From the NCBI GenBank assembly GCA_042091495.1, contig JBELHJ010000020.1:1-39424 (forward strand): a DNA stretch of 39,424 nt, read 5' to 3'. The stretch's first letter is position 1; every line of letters starts with the position of its first letter. This document shows, piece after piece, positions 1-8,402 of this stretch. The DNA is from JBELHJ01 sp042091495 (lineage in GTDB: Bacteria; Bacteroidota; Bacteroidia; Flavobacteriales; Flavobacteriaceae). The notes beneath the pieces are model-generated. The model had not been told where the DNA came from, made no database searches, and saw only the letters and a program-made list of their open reading frames with translations. Position numbers and translations under genes: made by a program.

Positions 1-174
1 TACTAGACATTGATAAATGAAACTTTTGCTCAAAAAGATTCATTTCATATGCAATAGGTGCTTTTATTTGCTCTACAACTTTCAAATCAAACTATTAAAA
101 AAGTTAATAATTCACAAAAATAAGAACGACTAATGAAAAACACTTAAGAAAAGAGGGTTAAATATTAAAATTAG
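1..174. other. Left-edge stretch with no supportable gene
   Basis: All plus-strand frames are broken by early stops. On the minus strand an ATG near base 42 could open a gene running off the left edge, but the few visible codons match nothing I recognise. I see no convincing promoter or RNA element here. Confidence 0.5.
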
Positions 175-832
175 TTAAAAGTCAAATATTTACAGATAAT
201 TATAGTTGGTACTACTCCTTCTGAAATATTTTCATTTACTACCGAAGTCAATAATGGTAATCCAGCAAGTTTAATAAATTACAATCCTGCTAATAATACC
301 GTTGATGTTCCAATATCAGTAGATAGTGACAACTACAAGCTCATAGTATTTTCTTATGAAAATCCTAACGAGAATATCACTATTCAACAGTTTCTATTGG
401 GAGAAAGTCCACTTAATCTCTATGCAGGAAGAGGGATATTTACCTATGGTAATACGTTAAACTTGTCAAATTCTTGGGAAAAAAATACAACTTACTACTA
501 TAAAATGATAACCTATTCTGCTTGGGGTGTTACAGAAGGTGAAACTATTATGTTTACAACTGGAACAGAAGAACCACTAAGTTTTACTAAAAATCCATTT
601 GACACATTTAGTATGGCTCCTAATCCTGCCTCTAAATTTGTGACTATTAATAAAGGTAATAAATTAGACTTGATTACCATTTACAATAAAGTTGGTCAAG
701 AAGTAAAACAAGTGCGGAAAAGCGAGTTATTTAATAACACTTTAGATATCTCTAATATTCCAAAAAGGGTTACATCTCTTTAAATTAGATTTTAGGAATC
801 AATCCAAAACGTATAAACTCATTAAAGAGTAA
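175..832 (+). pseudogene. Remnant of a T9SS-exported protein: no start, frameshift in the sorting domain
   Basis: The frame is open from 175 to 783 but has no plausible start; in-frame stops lie at 145, 166 and 172, and the first near-start is a TTG at 397. The reading contains a fibronectin III-like or Ig-like stretch (residues such as NYNPANNTVDVPISV), then a type A T9SS sorting domain beginning near 610 (SMAPNPASKFVTI). The frame ends abnormally in IPKRVTSL. Removing one A from the A5 run at 762-766 restores IPKGLHLFKLDF and a normal ending in KLIKE with a stop at 830-832, which is how type A sorting domains finish. So the gene has lost its 5' part, including the signal peptide, and carries a one-base frameshift near its 3' end. 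A sequencing error could explain the frameshift but not the missing start. The substrate or function of the parent protein cannot be told. Confidence 0.75.
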
Positions 833-837
833 AATTA

Positions 838-870
838 AAAAAGCAACCTAATTAGGTTACTTTTTTTTTA
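838..870. terminator. Bidirectional terminator between convergent genes
   Basis: The perfect palindrome AACCTAATTAGGTT (845-858) has an A-rich 5' flank and a T9 run at 861-869. It serves the plus-strand remnant and may also serve the minus-strand phosphodiesterase gene, whose stop codon (857-859) lies inside it. Confidence 0.65.
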
Positions 871-3394
871 ACCTATTTCTGTATAAGGAAGCATCTATGG
901 CGTTACTCATTTTAGCGGTATCTAAATCTAGATCTAAAAATTCTACAATTTTTGGTATTTGACTTTCTGGGTTATCAATCAGCACATTGTAATCAACAAT
1001 AAGTATTTGAACCCCAGGGTTAGAATTTTCCCAGCGTTTGACTTCACTTAAAATAGATTCTAATCCTTCTTTAAGAGAAAGTGACAGCGTTTCATGATCA
1101 CGCTTTAGCATTTTAGATTGCGAAACCATAATTTCATCTATATCACGTTGCATAAAAACAACTTTGTAACGATGCTTTTGATCCAAAAATTTAAGTAGCG
1201 GAGCAACAATCTTTACTGCTTTTGACTTTGCTTTATGAAGCCATGAATTATCATTCATTAAATTCATCACTGGTTTATACTCAAAATAACCTTTGGGATT
1301 GGATTCATCTGCAATACGTTCCTTGTCAATTAAAACCTTACAACCTGAATTATTCAACATTTGCATCATAAGTGAGGTACCAGATCTTGGTAAACCAGAA
1401 ACCACAATTATTGCATCTTTTGTAGGTGAATTTTGAAAATTTTGCTTAGATTCTAAAGAGATTTGTGTTTCTATATTTTCAACTGCATGATCAATCTTTT
1501 TTGAATCTTTTTTAAGCAAATATTTTGCTGTTAAAAAGGCCGTTTTGGAATTTTCTGTATCTCCAAGCTTTTCCAAAGCCATACCAAGTAAATAATGTGC
1601 ATCTGCAAAATTTCTTACTAATTCAATAGCGATCAGTGCCTCATTAGCCGCATCCTCAAATTCTTCCAATTGAAAATGAACTTCACCTAAACTAACCCAA
1701 TATTTCGCCTTATTACCATTGATTTCTATGGCATTTTCAAATGCTTTCCTGGCTTCGGGAAATTTATCAATATGCCTGTAATATTGTCCCATTTGGTAAT
1801 AGGCATAATCTGAAGGAAATTTTTGTACATGGGAATTTAGTAAACTTATAGCCTTTTCATATTCACCTTTTAATTTCAAAATTGAAACTTCAATAAAAAA
1901 AGTATTGAATGAAAATCTCGACTTTGCCTTTTTAAGAATTTTTAGATATTTTTCTGAATCATTTATATTTTTTTCATTTATACTTAAAAAAACTAATTCA
2001 AGATAATAAGGAGTCGTATCTATAGGATGTTCTTCCTTAACTAAATCTAATAAAATTTCTTTAGCTTTTAGTAAATCTCCTTTACCTATATATACTTTTG
2101 ATAAGTTAAAACGCTTATCACAATAGGTCTGTTTGATATCCATTGCTAGATTTCCTGAGGGTTTTTCTATATAACCCAATTCAACCATTTGATTGATAGC
2201 TTCTTGACTTGAAATTTGGTCAAACTTCATGCTTTTATCCAATTCACCAAAATCACCCTTTACTAAATCCCAAGATGGGATGGTATTTTTTGGTTTTGGT
2301 TTTATAAAGATGTCTGTAGCTACACTACCATCCATGTCCTCGCCTACAGGAAGATCAAAAATATCTAATATGGTTGGTGCCACATCCACTAAACCTAATC
2401 CAAATACTTTTTCATTTGATTTAAGGTTTGGCCCGGCAGCGACAAACATTCCAAATTGCCGATGATCTAATGCCGCCTCAACAAAATAATTTACCTTCTC
2501 AATTCTTCTTTTAGCTCCAGACTCAAAACCGTGATCAGACATAATAATTATAGTGGTATCGTCATCAATAAGCTCTAAGGTTCTAGCTAACATCATATCT
2601 TGAAAACGATAAGCATGATCTACCATTTGATTAAATATTTCATAATCCAAATCATTAACATTTTTCATCTTAGGTGGATAAAACTCCATAAACGTGTGAC
2701 CAATATGATCAATTAAATCATAATACACAGCCGTAAAATCCCATTCGGTAGTCCTTATGAGATTTGTAAAAACATTATGCACCGTGCAGTTCTCACTAAG
2801 CATATTCAAAAACGTTGAAAATTTTTTAAAATGCTTCTCATTTTTAAAATCTATTTTCTTTGCATTAGGAATAAAAGGGAGTAAATGAGATGTTGTAAAC
2901 TCATCTGAAAAAAATCTCAAATTTTCTAATGTTTTTTCATAAGATTTTGGATGAATAATTCCAGTCTTTAGAGGTTTAATCTTTTCTCTACTCTTTTGAT
3001 TTTTATGAAAATGGTCAGATACAACTACGCCATTAATAGGTTCTGCTGGAAAACTTGGCCACCAACCTACTAAATTAGATTTTAAACCTTGATTATGAAA
3101 AATATTCCAAAGCGCCCTAGTTTTTCTAGAAGCTGATGTGGTTTCTCTAATTCCCTTTTGGTTAGACATCACTTCTAAAAACCCCAAAACACCATGTTTA
3201 TCTGGAGTTTTACCCGTTGCAACAGTTGTCCAAAGCATTGGCGAGAATGAGGGATTTAAAGTTGCCATATTACCGTAAACCCCTCTATCCATAATACTTT
3301 TTAGCGCTGGCATGTAACCTTTTTTTATACACGGCCATATGGTTTGCCAATCTGCAGCATCCCAACCAATCAAAAGAACTTTAGGTTTTTTCAT
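857..3394 (-). CDS. Alkaline phosphatase-superfamily phosphodiesterase fused to TPR repeats and a sulfotransferase domain
   Basis: An 845-residue protein with three parts. Residues 1 to about 400 are a type I phosphodiesterase/nucleotide pyrophosphatase domain: KVLLIGWDAADW carries the first metal-binding Asp, SPMLWTTVATG the nucleophile region, DLIDHIGH and MSDHGFESG further metal ligands. Residues about 428-631 are helical tetratricopeptide repeats (for example YYQMGQYYRHIDKFPEARKA). The last ~190 residues have the PAPS-binding P-loop VSGLPRSGTS and resemble sulfotransferases. No signal peptide is visible, so a cytoplasmic location is inferred. I chose the ATG at 3394 because the core begins MKKPKVLLIGWD; an upstream in-frame TTG at 3421 would add nine lysine-rich residues. 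The gene overlaps the small gene at 3381-3533 by 14 bases, implying translational coupling. Families of this kind are annotated as alkaline phosphatase family proteins; the true substrate is unknown, and handling of sulfated or phosphorylated glycoconjugates is a guess. Confidence 0.85.
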   Translation of the reverse strand: MKKPKVLLIGWDAADWQTIWPCIKKGYMPALKSIMDRGVYGNMATLNPSFSPMLWTTVATGKTPDKHGVLGFLEVMSNQKGIRETTSASRKTRALWNIFHNQGLKSNLVGWWPSFPAEPINGVVVSDHFHKNQKSREKIKPLKTGIIHPKSYEKTLENLRFFSDEFTTSHLLPFIPNAKKIDFKNEKHFKKFSTFLNMLSENCTVHNVFTNLIRTTEWDFTAVYYDLIDHIGHTFMEFYPPKMKNVNDLDYEIFNQMVDHAYRFQDMMLARTLELIDDDTTIIIMSDHGFESGAKRRIEKVNYFVEAALDHRQFGMFVAAGPNLKSNEKVFGLGLVDVAPTILDIFDLPVGEDMDGSVATDIFIKPKPKNTIPSWDLVKGDFGELDKSMKFDQISSQEAINQMVELGYIEKPSGNLAMDIKQTYCDKRFNLSKVYIGKGDLLKAKEILLDLVKEEHPIDTTPYYLELVFLSINEKNINDSEKYLKILKKAKSRFSFNTFFIEVSILKLKGEYEKAISLLNSHVQKFPSDYAYYQMGQYYRHIDKFPEARKAFENAIEINGNKAKYWVSLGEVHFQLEEFEDAANEALIAIELVRNFADAHYLLGMALEKLGDTENSKTAFLTAKYLLKKDSKKIDHAVENIETQISLESKQNFQNSPTKDAIIVVSGLPRSGTSLMMQMLNNSGCKVLIDKERIADESNPKGYFEYKPVMNLMNDNSWLHKAKSKAVKIVAPLLKFLDQKHRYKVVFMQRDIDEIMVSQSKMLKRDHETLSLSLKEGLESILSEVKRWENSNPGVQILIVDYNVLIDNPESQIPKIVEFLDLDLDTAKMSNAIDASLYRNRLKKK

Positions 3395-3533
3395 TTTTAC
3401 TTTTTTTACTTTCAACTTCAACTATGTGTTTATTTTTTGCTTTGAGCCAAGCAATGTGCCCTACATCTCCCAATGCCAGTAAACCAATAGAACCCTCTAC
3501 AGATATTTCAAATTTTTGTTTCTTTATTTTCAT
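3381..3533 (-). CDS. Small 50-residue protein encoded ahead of the phosphodiesterase fusion
   Basis: An ATG at 3531-3533 opens a 50-codon frame ending in TAA at 3381-3383, overlapping the phosphodiesterase ATG by 14 bases in a different frame. The product is basic and begins MKIKKQKFEISVEGSIGLLA, followed by LGDVGHIAWLKAKNK and a charged tail. The central VEGSIGLLALGDVG block reads like a conserved motif rather than random translation, and short proteins of this flavour sit beside such phosphodiesterases in other Bacteroidetes as far as I recall. It has no signal peptide or clear membrane segment. A role as a partner or regulator of the downstream enzyme is inference from the overlap alone. 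Confidence 0.6.
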   Translation of the reverse strand: MKIKKQKFEISVEGSIGLLALGDVGHIAWLKAKNKHIVEVESKKSKNEKT

Positions 3534-3568
3534 TTTCACAATTTATTTAATTAAAAAATGAATTATTC

Positions 3569-3593
3569 AAAAAAAAACACTCTAAGAGTGTGT
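3569..3593 (-). terminator. Hairpin with U-tract ahead of the phosphodiesterase operon
   Basis: On the minus strand ACACTC-TTA-GAGTGT is followed by at least eight T residues, a good intrinsic terminator. It lies 36 bases upstream of the small gene's ATG at 3533, with no minus-strand gene before it. It may block stray antisense transcription or act as a leader terminator. Confidence 0.45.
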
Positions 3594-3650
3594 TTTAAAG
3601 CTATTCATATAATTTTTACTATATTTAATTTAAACTAAAAAACGAAAAAT

Positions 3651-4550
3651 ATGAAAAAAACTACTCTTAAAAACGAAAAACTGTTAAAATATGGCGCTTT
3701 AAGTGCTGCTATTTTGGGAGGGTCAGCTACTCAAGCTCAAGTATCAGCTGATGCTGTCGGCTTTACTGGTGATACATATGACTCCTCAGCATCAGGACCC
3801 TACAATGAGGACGGATCTTCGTGGGGTACAGCTTATTTGGGATTAGAAAACTCCGCAGGAACTATTCTACCAGAGATTCTTATCCAAACACTAAGTAGAA
3901 GTGTTGATTTTACTTATATTCAAGCAGAGACTTACAATGGATATTCAGCTCTAGTAGGTAATACAATTGCTGGTTACAATTATCCCTCTGCATTGGCATT
4001 TGGTAGTGATATAGGAAGTGCCTCGTCATTCATTGAAGATTTAGACCCTATGTCTTTAGGTTCTACTAATGGAGGAACATTAAATTTCAATGATGGTCAA
4101 TTTGGTGGAGACCAATGGACCTCTGCCAATACCAACTATGAAATGCGTTATCTTGGTTTTAAAATTTTACCTGGTGATGATACTCATTATGGTTGGATCA
4201 AAATGGCTGTTTTAGCAAACGGTCACATTTCTGTGGAATCTGTAGCATTAAACCTTACTGTAGGAGAATCTCTTACAGCAGGACAAGGTGAAGATCAATT
4301 AAGTATTCTTGATGCAAATTACAAAAACATTAAAGTAACTGCTCTTGACAATCAAATTAATATTGCCAACACACCTAAAAATATTAATTACAATTTATAT
4401 TCTGTGACTGGACAACTTATGCTGTCTGGTAAAGCCACAGAAAATACACACTCTATTTTTACAAATACCTTGAGTAAAGGCATTTATATTGTTGAATTAA
4501 CCAATGAAAAAAGTCAAAGTGTTTTAAGAAAGAAAGTTTTAATTAAATAA
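3651..4550 (+). CDS. Secreted protein with T9SS type A sorting domain and PEP-CTERM-type choice-of-anchor core
   Basis: A 299-residue protein. The first ~30 residues are a signal peptide (MKKTTLKNEKLLKYGALSAA, then ...GGSATQAQ). The middle is a beta-rich, Gly/Ser/Asn-rich domain whose signature YLGFKIL...DTHYGWIKMAVLANG resembles the core of extracellular proteins that in other phyla end in PEP-CTERM anchors. The last ~75 residues are a T9SS type A sorting domain (LSILDANYKNIKVTALDNQI ... SKGIYIVEL ... VLRKKVLIK), normally cleaved when the protein is attached to or released from the outer surface by the Por secretion system. It is a single gene between two terminators. No enzymatic motif is visible; an adhesin or surface-layer role is possible but not shown. 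Confidence 0.85.
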   Translation: MKKTTLKNEKLLKYGALSAAILGGSATQAQVSADAVGFTGDTYDSSASGPYNEDGSSWGTAYLGLENSAGTILPEILIQTLSRSVDFTYIQAETYNGYSALVGNTIAGYNYPSALAFGSDIGSASSFIEDLDPMSLGSTNGGTLNFNDGQFGGDQWTSANTNYEMRYLGFKILPGDDTHYGWIKMAVLANGHISVESVALNLTVGESLTAGQGEDQLSILDANYKNIKVTALDNQINIANTPKNINYNLYSVTGQLMLSGKATENTHSIFTNTLSKGIYIVELTNEKSQSVLRKKVLIK

Positions 4551-4578
4551 TTTTTAAAACTTAAATTTTTTATTTTAA

Positions 4579-4606
4579 AGCAACCTATTTTAAGGTTGCT
4601 TTTTTT
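4579..4606. terminator. Bidirectional terminator (secreted protein / rlmN)
   Basis: AGCAACCT (4579-4586) pairs with AGGTTGCT (4593-4600) and is flanked by A-rich and T6 tracts, so it can stop both the plus-strand secreted-protein gene and the convergent rlmN gene. Confidence 0.8.
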
Positions 4607-5645
4607 ATGTTTTATTGGCCAGTTGGCCGCATGCGGCATCAATATCTTTGCCTCGAGAACGTCTAATTGTCACTATAATATTATTGCGTTCTAAAATAGA
4701 TTGGTACATGTTTATGGCACTAGCCTCTGCTTGTTGAAACATACCATCATCTATAGGATTATATTCTATAAGGTTTACTTTGCTGGGTGCAAACTTACAA
4801 AATTGTACCAGCGCTTCGACATCTACCTTGGTGTCATTAACACCTTTCCAAACCACATACTCATAGGTAATTCTGTTTTTTGTTTTGGCATACCAGTATT
4901 CTAAAGCATCTCTAAGATCTTTAAGTGGGAATGTTTTATTAAATGGCATAATGGTGTCACGGACCTCATCCCTGGCAGAATGTAAAGAAACTGCTAATTT
5001 AAATTTTACCGCATCATCAGCCATTTTTTTAATCATTTTTGGCACACCAGAAGTAGAAACCACAATGCGTTTTGGTGACATTCCCAACCCCTCTTTAGAG
5101 GTGATTTTATCAATAGCTTTTAAAACGTTTTTGTAGTTCATTAAAGGCTCACCCATACCCATAAACACAATATTACTTAGTGGTCTATTATGATATAAAC
5201 GACTTTCTTGATCTATAGCCACTACTTGATCATAAATTTCATCAGGATTTAGATTTCGCATGCGTTTTAGCCTTGCCGTAGCACAAAATTTACAATCTAA
5301 ACTACAGCCCACTTGAGAGGATACACAAGCTGTTGTTCTGGTTGGAGTAGGTATTAGAACCGATTCTACAATAAGACCGTCATGAAGTTTTACTGCATTT
5401 TTTATGGTGCCATCAGCACTGCGTTGCATTTGATCGACATGAACGTGATTAATTACAAAATTTGCATCCAACATTGCTCTTGTAGTCTTAGAAAGACTTG
5501 TCATGGCCTCAAAAGTATGAGCCGATTTTTGCCAAAGCCATTCGTAAACTTGATTGCCTCTAAAAGCTTTGTCTCCAGAACTTACAAAAAACGCCCGAAG
5601 TTCGTCCTTTGTTAGTGCTCTAATATCACGTTTGGGTTGATCCAT
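4605..5645 (-). CDS. rlmN: Dual-specificity 23S rRNA/tRNA adenine C2-methyltransferase RlmN
   Basis: A 346-residue radical-SAM enzyme that methylates C2 of A2503 in 23S rRNA and A37 in some tRNAs. The radical-SAM cluster motif CSLDCKFC supplies Cys114, Cys118 and Cys121, and the C-terminal catalytic Cys (DAACGQL, Cys339) completes the methyl-transfer pair with Cys118. Other family marks are GMGEPLMNY and the SGVPKMI/AVSLHSA blocks. The N-terminal ~100 residues form the RNA-recognition accessory domain. Length is normal. It starts with ATG and stands alone between terminators. Confidence 0.97.
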   Translation of the reverse strand: MDQPKRDIRALTKDELRAFFVSSGDKAFRGNQVYEWLWQKSAHTFEAMTSLSKTTRAMLDANFVINHVHVDQMQRSADGTIKNAVKLHDGLIVESVLIPTPTRTTACVSSQVGCSLDCKFCATARLKRMRNLNPDEIYDQVVAIDQESRLYHNRPLSNIVFMGMGEPLMNYKNVLKAIDKITSKEGLGMSPKRIVVSTSGVPKMIKKMADDAVKFKLAVSLHSARDEVRDTIMPFNKTFPLKDLRDALEYWYAKTKNRITYEYVVWKGVNDTKVDVEALVQFCKFAPSKVNLIEYNPIDDGMFQQAEASAINMYQSILERNNIIVTIRRSRGKDIDAACGQLANKT

Positions 5646-5674
5646 TACTCTAAAATAAAACTTTTTAAAAGCTT

Positions 5675-5702
5675 ATAAAAAAAGCCTTGATAAACAAGGC
5701 TT
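5675..5702 (-). terminator. Intrinsic terminator downstream of queA
   Basis: On the minus strand AAGCCTTG-TTTAT-CAAGGCTT is followed by a T run. It sits 23 bases beyond the queA stop codon and separates queA from rlmN. Confidence 0.85.
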
Positions 5703-5724
5703 TATATTTAATCATTTTCAATTC

Positions 5725-6774
5725 TTAGATAATTAACATGGCATCACCATAAGAATAGAACTTGTATTTTTCTTTAATAGCTTCTGCATAAGCTTCTTTC
5801 ATAAACTCATGACCAGCAAATGCAGAGATCATCATTAATAATGTTGATTTTGGTGTATGAAAATTAGTAATCATACAATTAGCAATACTAAAATCGTATG
5901 GAGGGAAAATAAATTTATTAGTCCACCCTTCATATGGATTTAGTGTACCACTAGATGATACCGAACTTTCTATAGTTCTCATGGAAGTAGTTCCAACAGC
6001 ACAAATTCTGCGCCTAGATTTAATAGCATCATTTACGATAGCTGCAGAGGCATCAGGAATGATAATCTCCTCACTATCCATTTTATGTTTTGATAAATCC
6101 TCGACCTCAACCGGATTAAAAGTACCTAAACCTACATGAAGTGTAACTTCTGGTAACTTAACGCCTTTAATTTCCAGACGTTTTAATAAATGTCTAGAAA
6201 AATGGAGTCCAGCAGTAGGGGCAGCAACGGCACCTTCATTTTTTGCAAATATGGTCTGATACCTTTCCATGTCTTCAGGTTCAACATCACGCTTGATATA
6301 TTTGGGAAGTGGTGTTTCTCCCAACTCATTCAAAATTTTTCTAAACTCGTGGTAAGGCCCATCAAATAAAAAACGTAACGTTCTCCCTCTTGAAGTCGTA
6401 TTATCTATAACCTCAGCAACCAAAGCATCATCTTCTCCAAAATACAACTTGTTCCCAATTCTAATTTTACGAGCTGGATCAACAAGAACATCCCATAATC
6501 TTTGATCTTCGTTTAATTCTCTTAATAAGAATACTTCTATCCTTGCACCTGTTTTTTCTTTGTTTCCATATAAACGTGCTGGAAATACTTTCGTATTATT
6601 TAAAATCATTACATCGCCTTCATCAAAATAATCTACAATATCCCTAAACAGCTTGTGTTCTATTGTTTGTGTTTTACGATCAAGGACCATTAATCTTGAT
6701 TCATCTCTGTTCTCAGCTGGATGTTCCGCTAAAAGCTCGCTAGGTAAATCAAAGTTAAAATGTGATAATTTCAT
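5725..6774 (-). CDS. queA: S-adenosylmethionine:tRNA ribosyltransferase-isomerase QueA
   Basis: A 349-residue enzyme that transfers the ribosyl part of SAM to preQ1 in tRNA to give epoxyqueuosine. Family motifs are FDLPSELLAEHPAENRDESRLM at the N-terminus, VMILNNTKVFPARL, the strongly conserved GAVAAPTAGLHFS (residues ~170-185), HVGLGTFNPV and ITNFHTPKSTLLM. Length and ends match the family. It begins with ATG and has its own promoter in the gap to aroA (see 6798-6829). Confidence 0.97.
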   Translation of the reverse strand: MKLSHFNFDLPSELLAEHPAENRDESRLMVLDRKTQTIEHKLFRDIVDYFDEGDVMILNNTKVFPARLYGNKEKTGARIEVFLLRELNEDQRLWDVLVDPARKIRIGNKLYFGEDDALVAEVIDNTTSRGRTLRFLFDGPYHEFRKILNELGETPLPKYIKRDVEPEDMERYQTIFAKNEGAVAAPTAGLHFSRHLLKRLEIKGVKLPEVTLHVGLGTFNPVEVEDLSKHKMDSEEIIIPDASAAIVNDAIKSRRRICAVGTTSMRTIESSVSSSGTLNPYEGWTNKFIFPPYDFSIANCMITNFHTPKSTLLMMISAFAGHEFMKEAYAEAIKEKYKFYSYGDAMLII

Positions 6775-6797
6775 AAGATTAAATTTTTAGAAAGTGG

Positions 6798-6829
6798 CAA
6801 ATATACAATCTCAAAACAGGGGTTGTCAA
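6798..6829 (-). promoter_or_regulatory. Bacteroidetes-type promoter for queA
   Basis: On the minus strand TTG (6827-6829) is followed after 21 bases by TATATTTG (6798-6805), fitting the Bacteroidetes housekeeping consensus TTG...TAnnTTTG. It lies 24 bases before the queA ATG. Confidence 0.65.
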
Positions 6830-6844
6830 GTAAATCGACAAGAA

Positions 6845-8065
6845 TTATAGGTTTAATTTAAATCCAATGGCTTTTAAATCTTCCCAGAATGTTGGGTAGG
6901 ATTTAGAAACCACCATGGCGTCTTCAATTGTAACGGGAACTTTTAGGGCTATTGGCGCAAAAGCCATAGCCATTCTATGGTCATTGTATGTGGCTATAGA
7001 AATATTTGATTTCAAAACAGCATGAGGTTTTAAAAGTAAAGATTTATTATCTATTTGAACTTCTCCACCTAATTTTTCAATTTCGGTTTTTAAAGCTACC
7101 AAGCGGTCTGTTTCTTTTATTTTAAGGGTATGTAATCCTACCATATGACATTCTACTCCTAAAACAAGTGCCGTTACTGCAATGGTTTGTGCTATATCCG
7201 GAGCATTAATTAAATCTAGTTTTACAGGCTGATAAGATTCGGATACTTTTTTAAGGGTAATGGTATTGGATTTAAATACAGTTGAAACGCCAAATTGCTC
7301 ATATATTTTAGCTAGGATACAATCGCCCTGTAATGAGTCTTCTTTGTAAGATGACAAAGTTATTTCAGTTCCTAGTTCACTTAATGCCACAATACTAAAA
7401 TAGTATGAGGCGGATGACCAATCTGATTCTACCACCAGGGTTTTATCTGCTATACTATTAACGTTTGGTATCACTTTAATTTGGTTCCCTTCAAAAGAAG
7501 AATCAACACCAATTTGCTCTAACAAATTTAAAGTCATTTTGATATAAGGAACCGATGTAATTTCACCTTCTAGAACTAAAGTCAAGCCCTTTTCTGATTT
7601 AGCAGCAGTTAATAATAATGCAGAAATGTATTGACTGCTCACATTGGCCTTTAGAACAACCTTATTATTAGTCCATTTTTTTCCTGTAATTTTTAATGGA
7701 GGAAACCCTTCGTTTTCTATGTAAGAAATATCACAACCTAAGCTTTTTAATGCGTCAACAAGTATTTTTATAGGACGCTCTTTCATGCGTTTAGATCCTG
7801 TTAAAGTCACTTCATTATTTGCCTTTGAAGCATAATAAGCCGTTAAAAATCGCATAGCTGTCCCCGCATGATGAATATCTACCAAATTAGACGATTGATT
7901 CAATGCCTTTTGCATGAGTTGAGAATCATCAGAATTTGATAAATTTTGAATTTCTAACTGAGGAAATAATGCTTGTAAAAGCAACAATCTATTAGATTCA
8001 CTTTTTGATCCTGTAATTACAACTGTTGAATTAGATACTTTTGATGGCTGAATTGTTAGTTCCAA
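6845..8065 (-). CDS. aroA: 3-phosphoshikimate 1-carboxyvinyltransferase (EPSP synthase)
   Basis: A 406-residue enzyme joining shikimate-3-phosphate and phosphoenolpyruvate to give EPSP, the sixth shikimate-pathway step. GSKSESNRLLLLQALFP near residues 19-35 binds substrate, NLVDIHHAGTAMRFLTAYYA is the GTAMRF loop, KETDRL and ATYNDHRMAMAF are catalytic-site motifs. The start must be the TTG at 8065: an in-frame TAG lies two codons upstream, no ATG precedes the conserved region, and translation from TTG gives a family-like N-terminus. It follows the mazG-like gene after eight bases, so it is co-transcribed with dtd and rsgA rather than with the aromatic operon 2.3 kb away. Confidence 0.96.
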   Translation of the reverse strand: MELTIQPSKVSNSTVVITGSKSESNRLLLLQALFPQLEIQNLSNSDDSQLMQKALNQSSNLVDIHHAGTAMRFLTAYYASKANNEVTLTGSKRMKERPIKILVDALKSLGCDISYIENEGFPPLKITGKKWTNNKVVLKANVSSQYISALLLTAAKSEKGLTLVLEGEITSVPYIKMTLNLLEQIGVDSSFEGNQIKVIPNVNSIADKTLVVESDWSSASYYFSIVALSELGTEITLSSYKEDSLQGDCILAKIYEQFGVSTVFKSNTITLKKVSESYQPVKLDLINAPDIAQTIAVTALVLGVECHMVGLHTLKIKETDRLVALKTEIEKLGGEVQIDNKSLLLKPHAVLKSNISIATYNDHRMAMAFAPIALKVPVTIEDAMVVSKSYPTFWEDLKAIGFKLNL

Positions 8066-8073
8066 AATCTAAT

Positions 8074-8400
8074 CTATTTTAGTTTATTATTGTTGTGATG
8101 CCTGTCGTGATCCCTTTTAGTTTTAAGATCCAATTTTTTTTCAAAAGCTTCTTGTAAATTAACTCCTGTTTGATTAGCTAAACATAACACCACAAATACA
8201 ACATCTGCTAATTCTTCACCAAGATCTTTGGTTTTATCACTTTCCTTCTCGCTCTGCTCGCCATAACGCCTAGCTATAATTCTTGCCACTTCTCCAACTT
8301 CTTCTGTAAGTTGTGCCATATTGGTTAACTCATTAAAATAACGAACACCATGTGTTTTTATCCACTCATCAACCGCCAATTGTGCTTCTTTAATATTCAT
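8074..8400 (-). CDS. MazG-like nucleotide pyrophosphohydrolase
   Basis: A 108-residue all-helical protein. LTEEVGEVARIIARRYGE and DLGEELADVVFVVLCLANQTG give the EExxE...ExxD magnesium-binding pattern of MazG/dUTPase-like pyrophosphohydrolases, which hydrolyse NTPs or dNTPs to monophosphate and pyrophosphate. I prefer the ATG at 8400 (MNIKEAQLAVDEW). A GTG at 8406 in the same frame overlaps the dtd stop as GTGA and is also possible. Exact substrate is unknown; a house-cleaning role is inferred from the family. Confidence 0.88.
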   Translation of the reverse strand: MNIKEAQLAVDEWIKTHGVRYFNELTNMAQLTEEVGEVARIIARRYGEQSEKESDKTKDLGEELADVVFVVLCLANQTGVNLQEAFEKKLDLKTKRDHDRHHNNNKLK

Positions 8401-8402
8401 AA

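Noticed and set aside
1..42. Minus-strand ORF starting near base 42 and leaving the window
   Set aside because: Only about 14 codons are visible and they match nothing recognisable.
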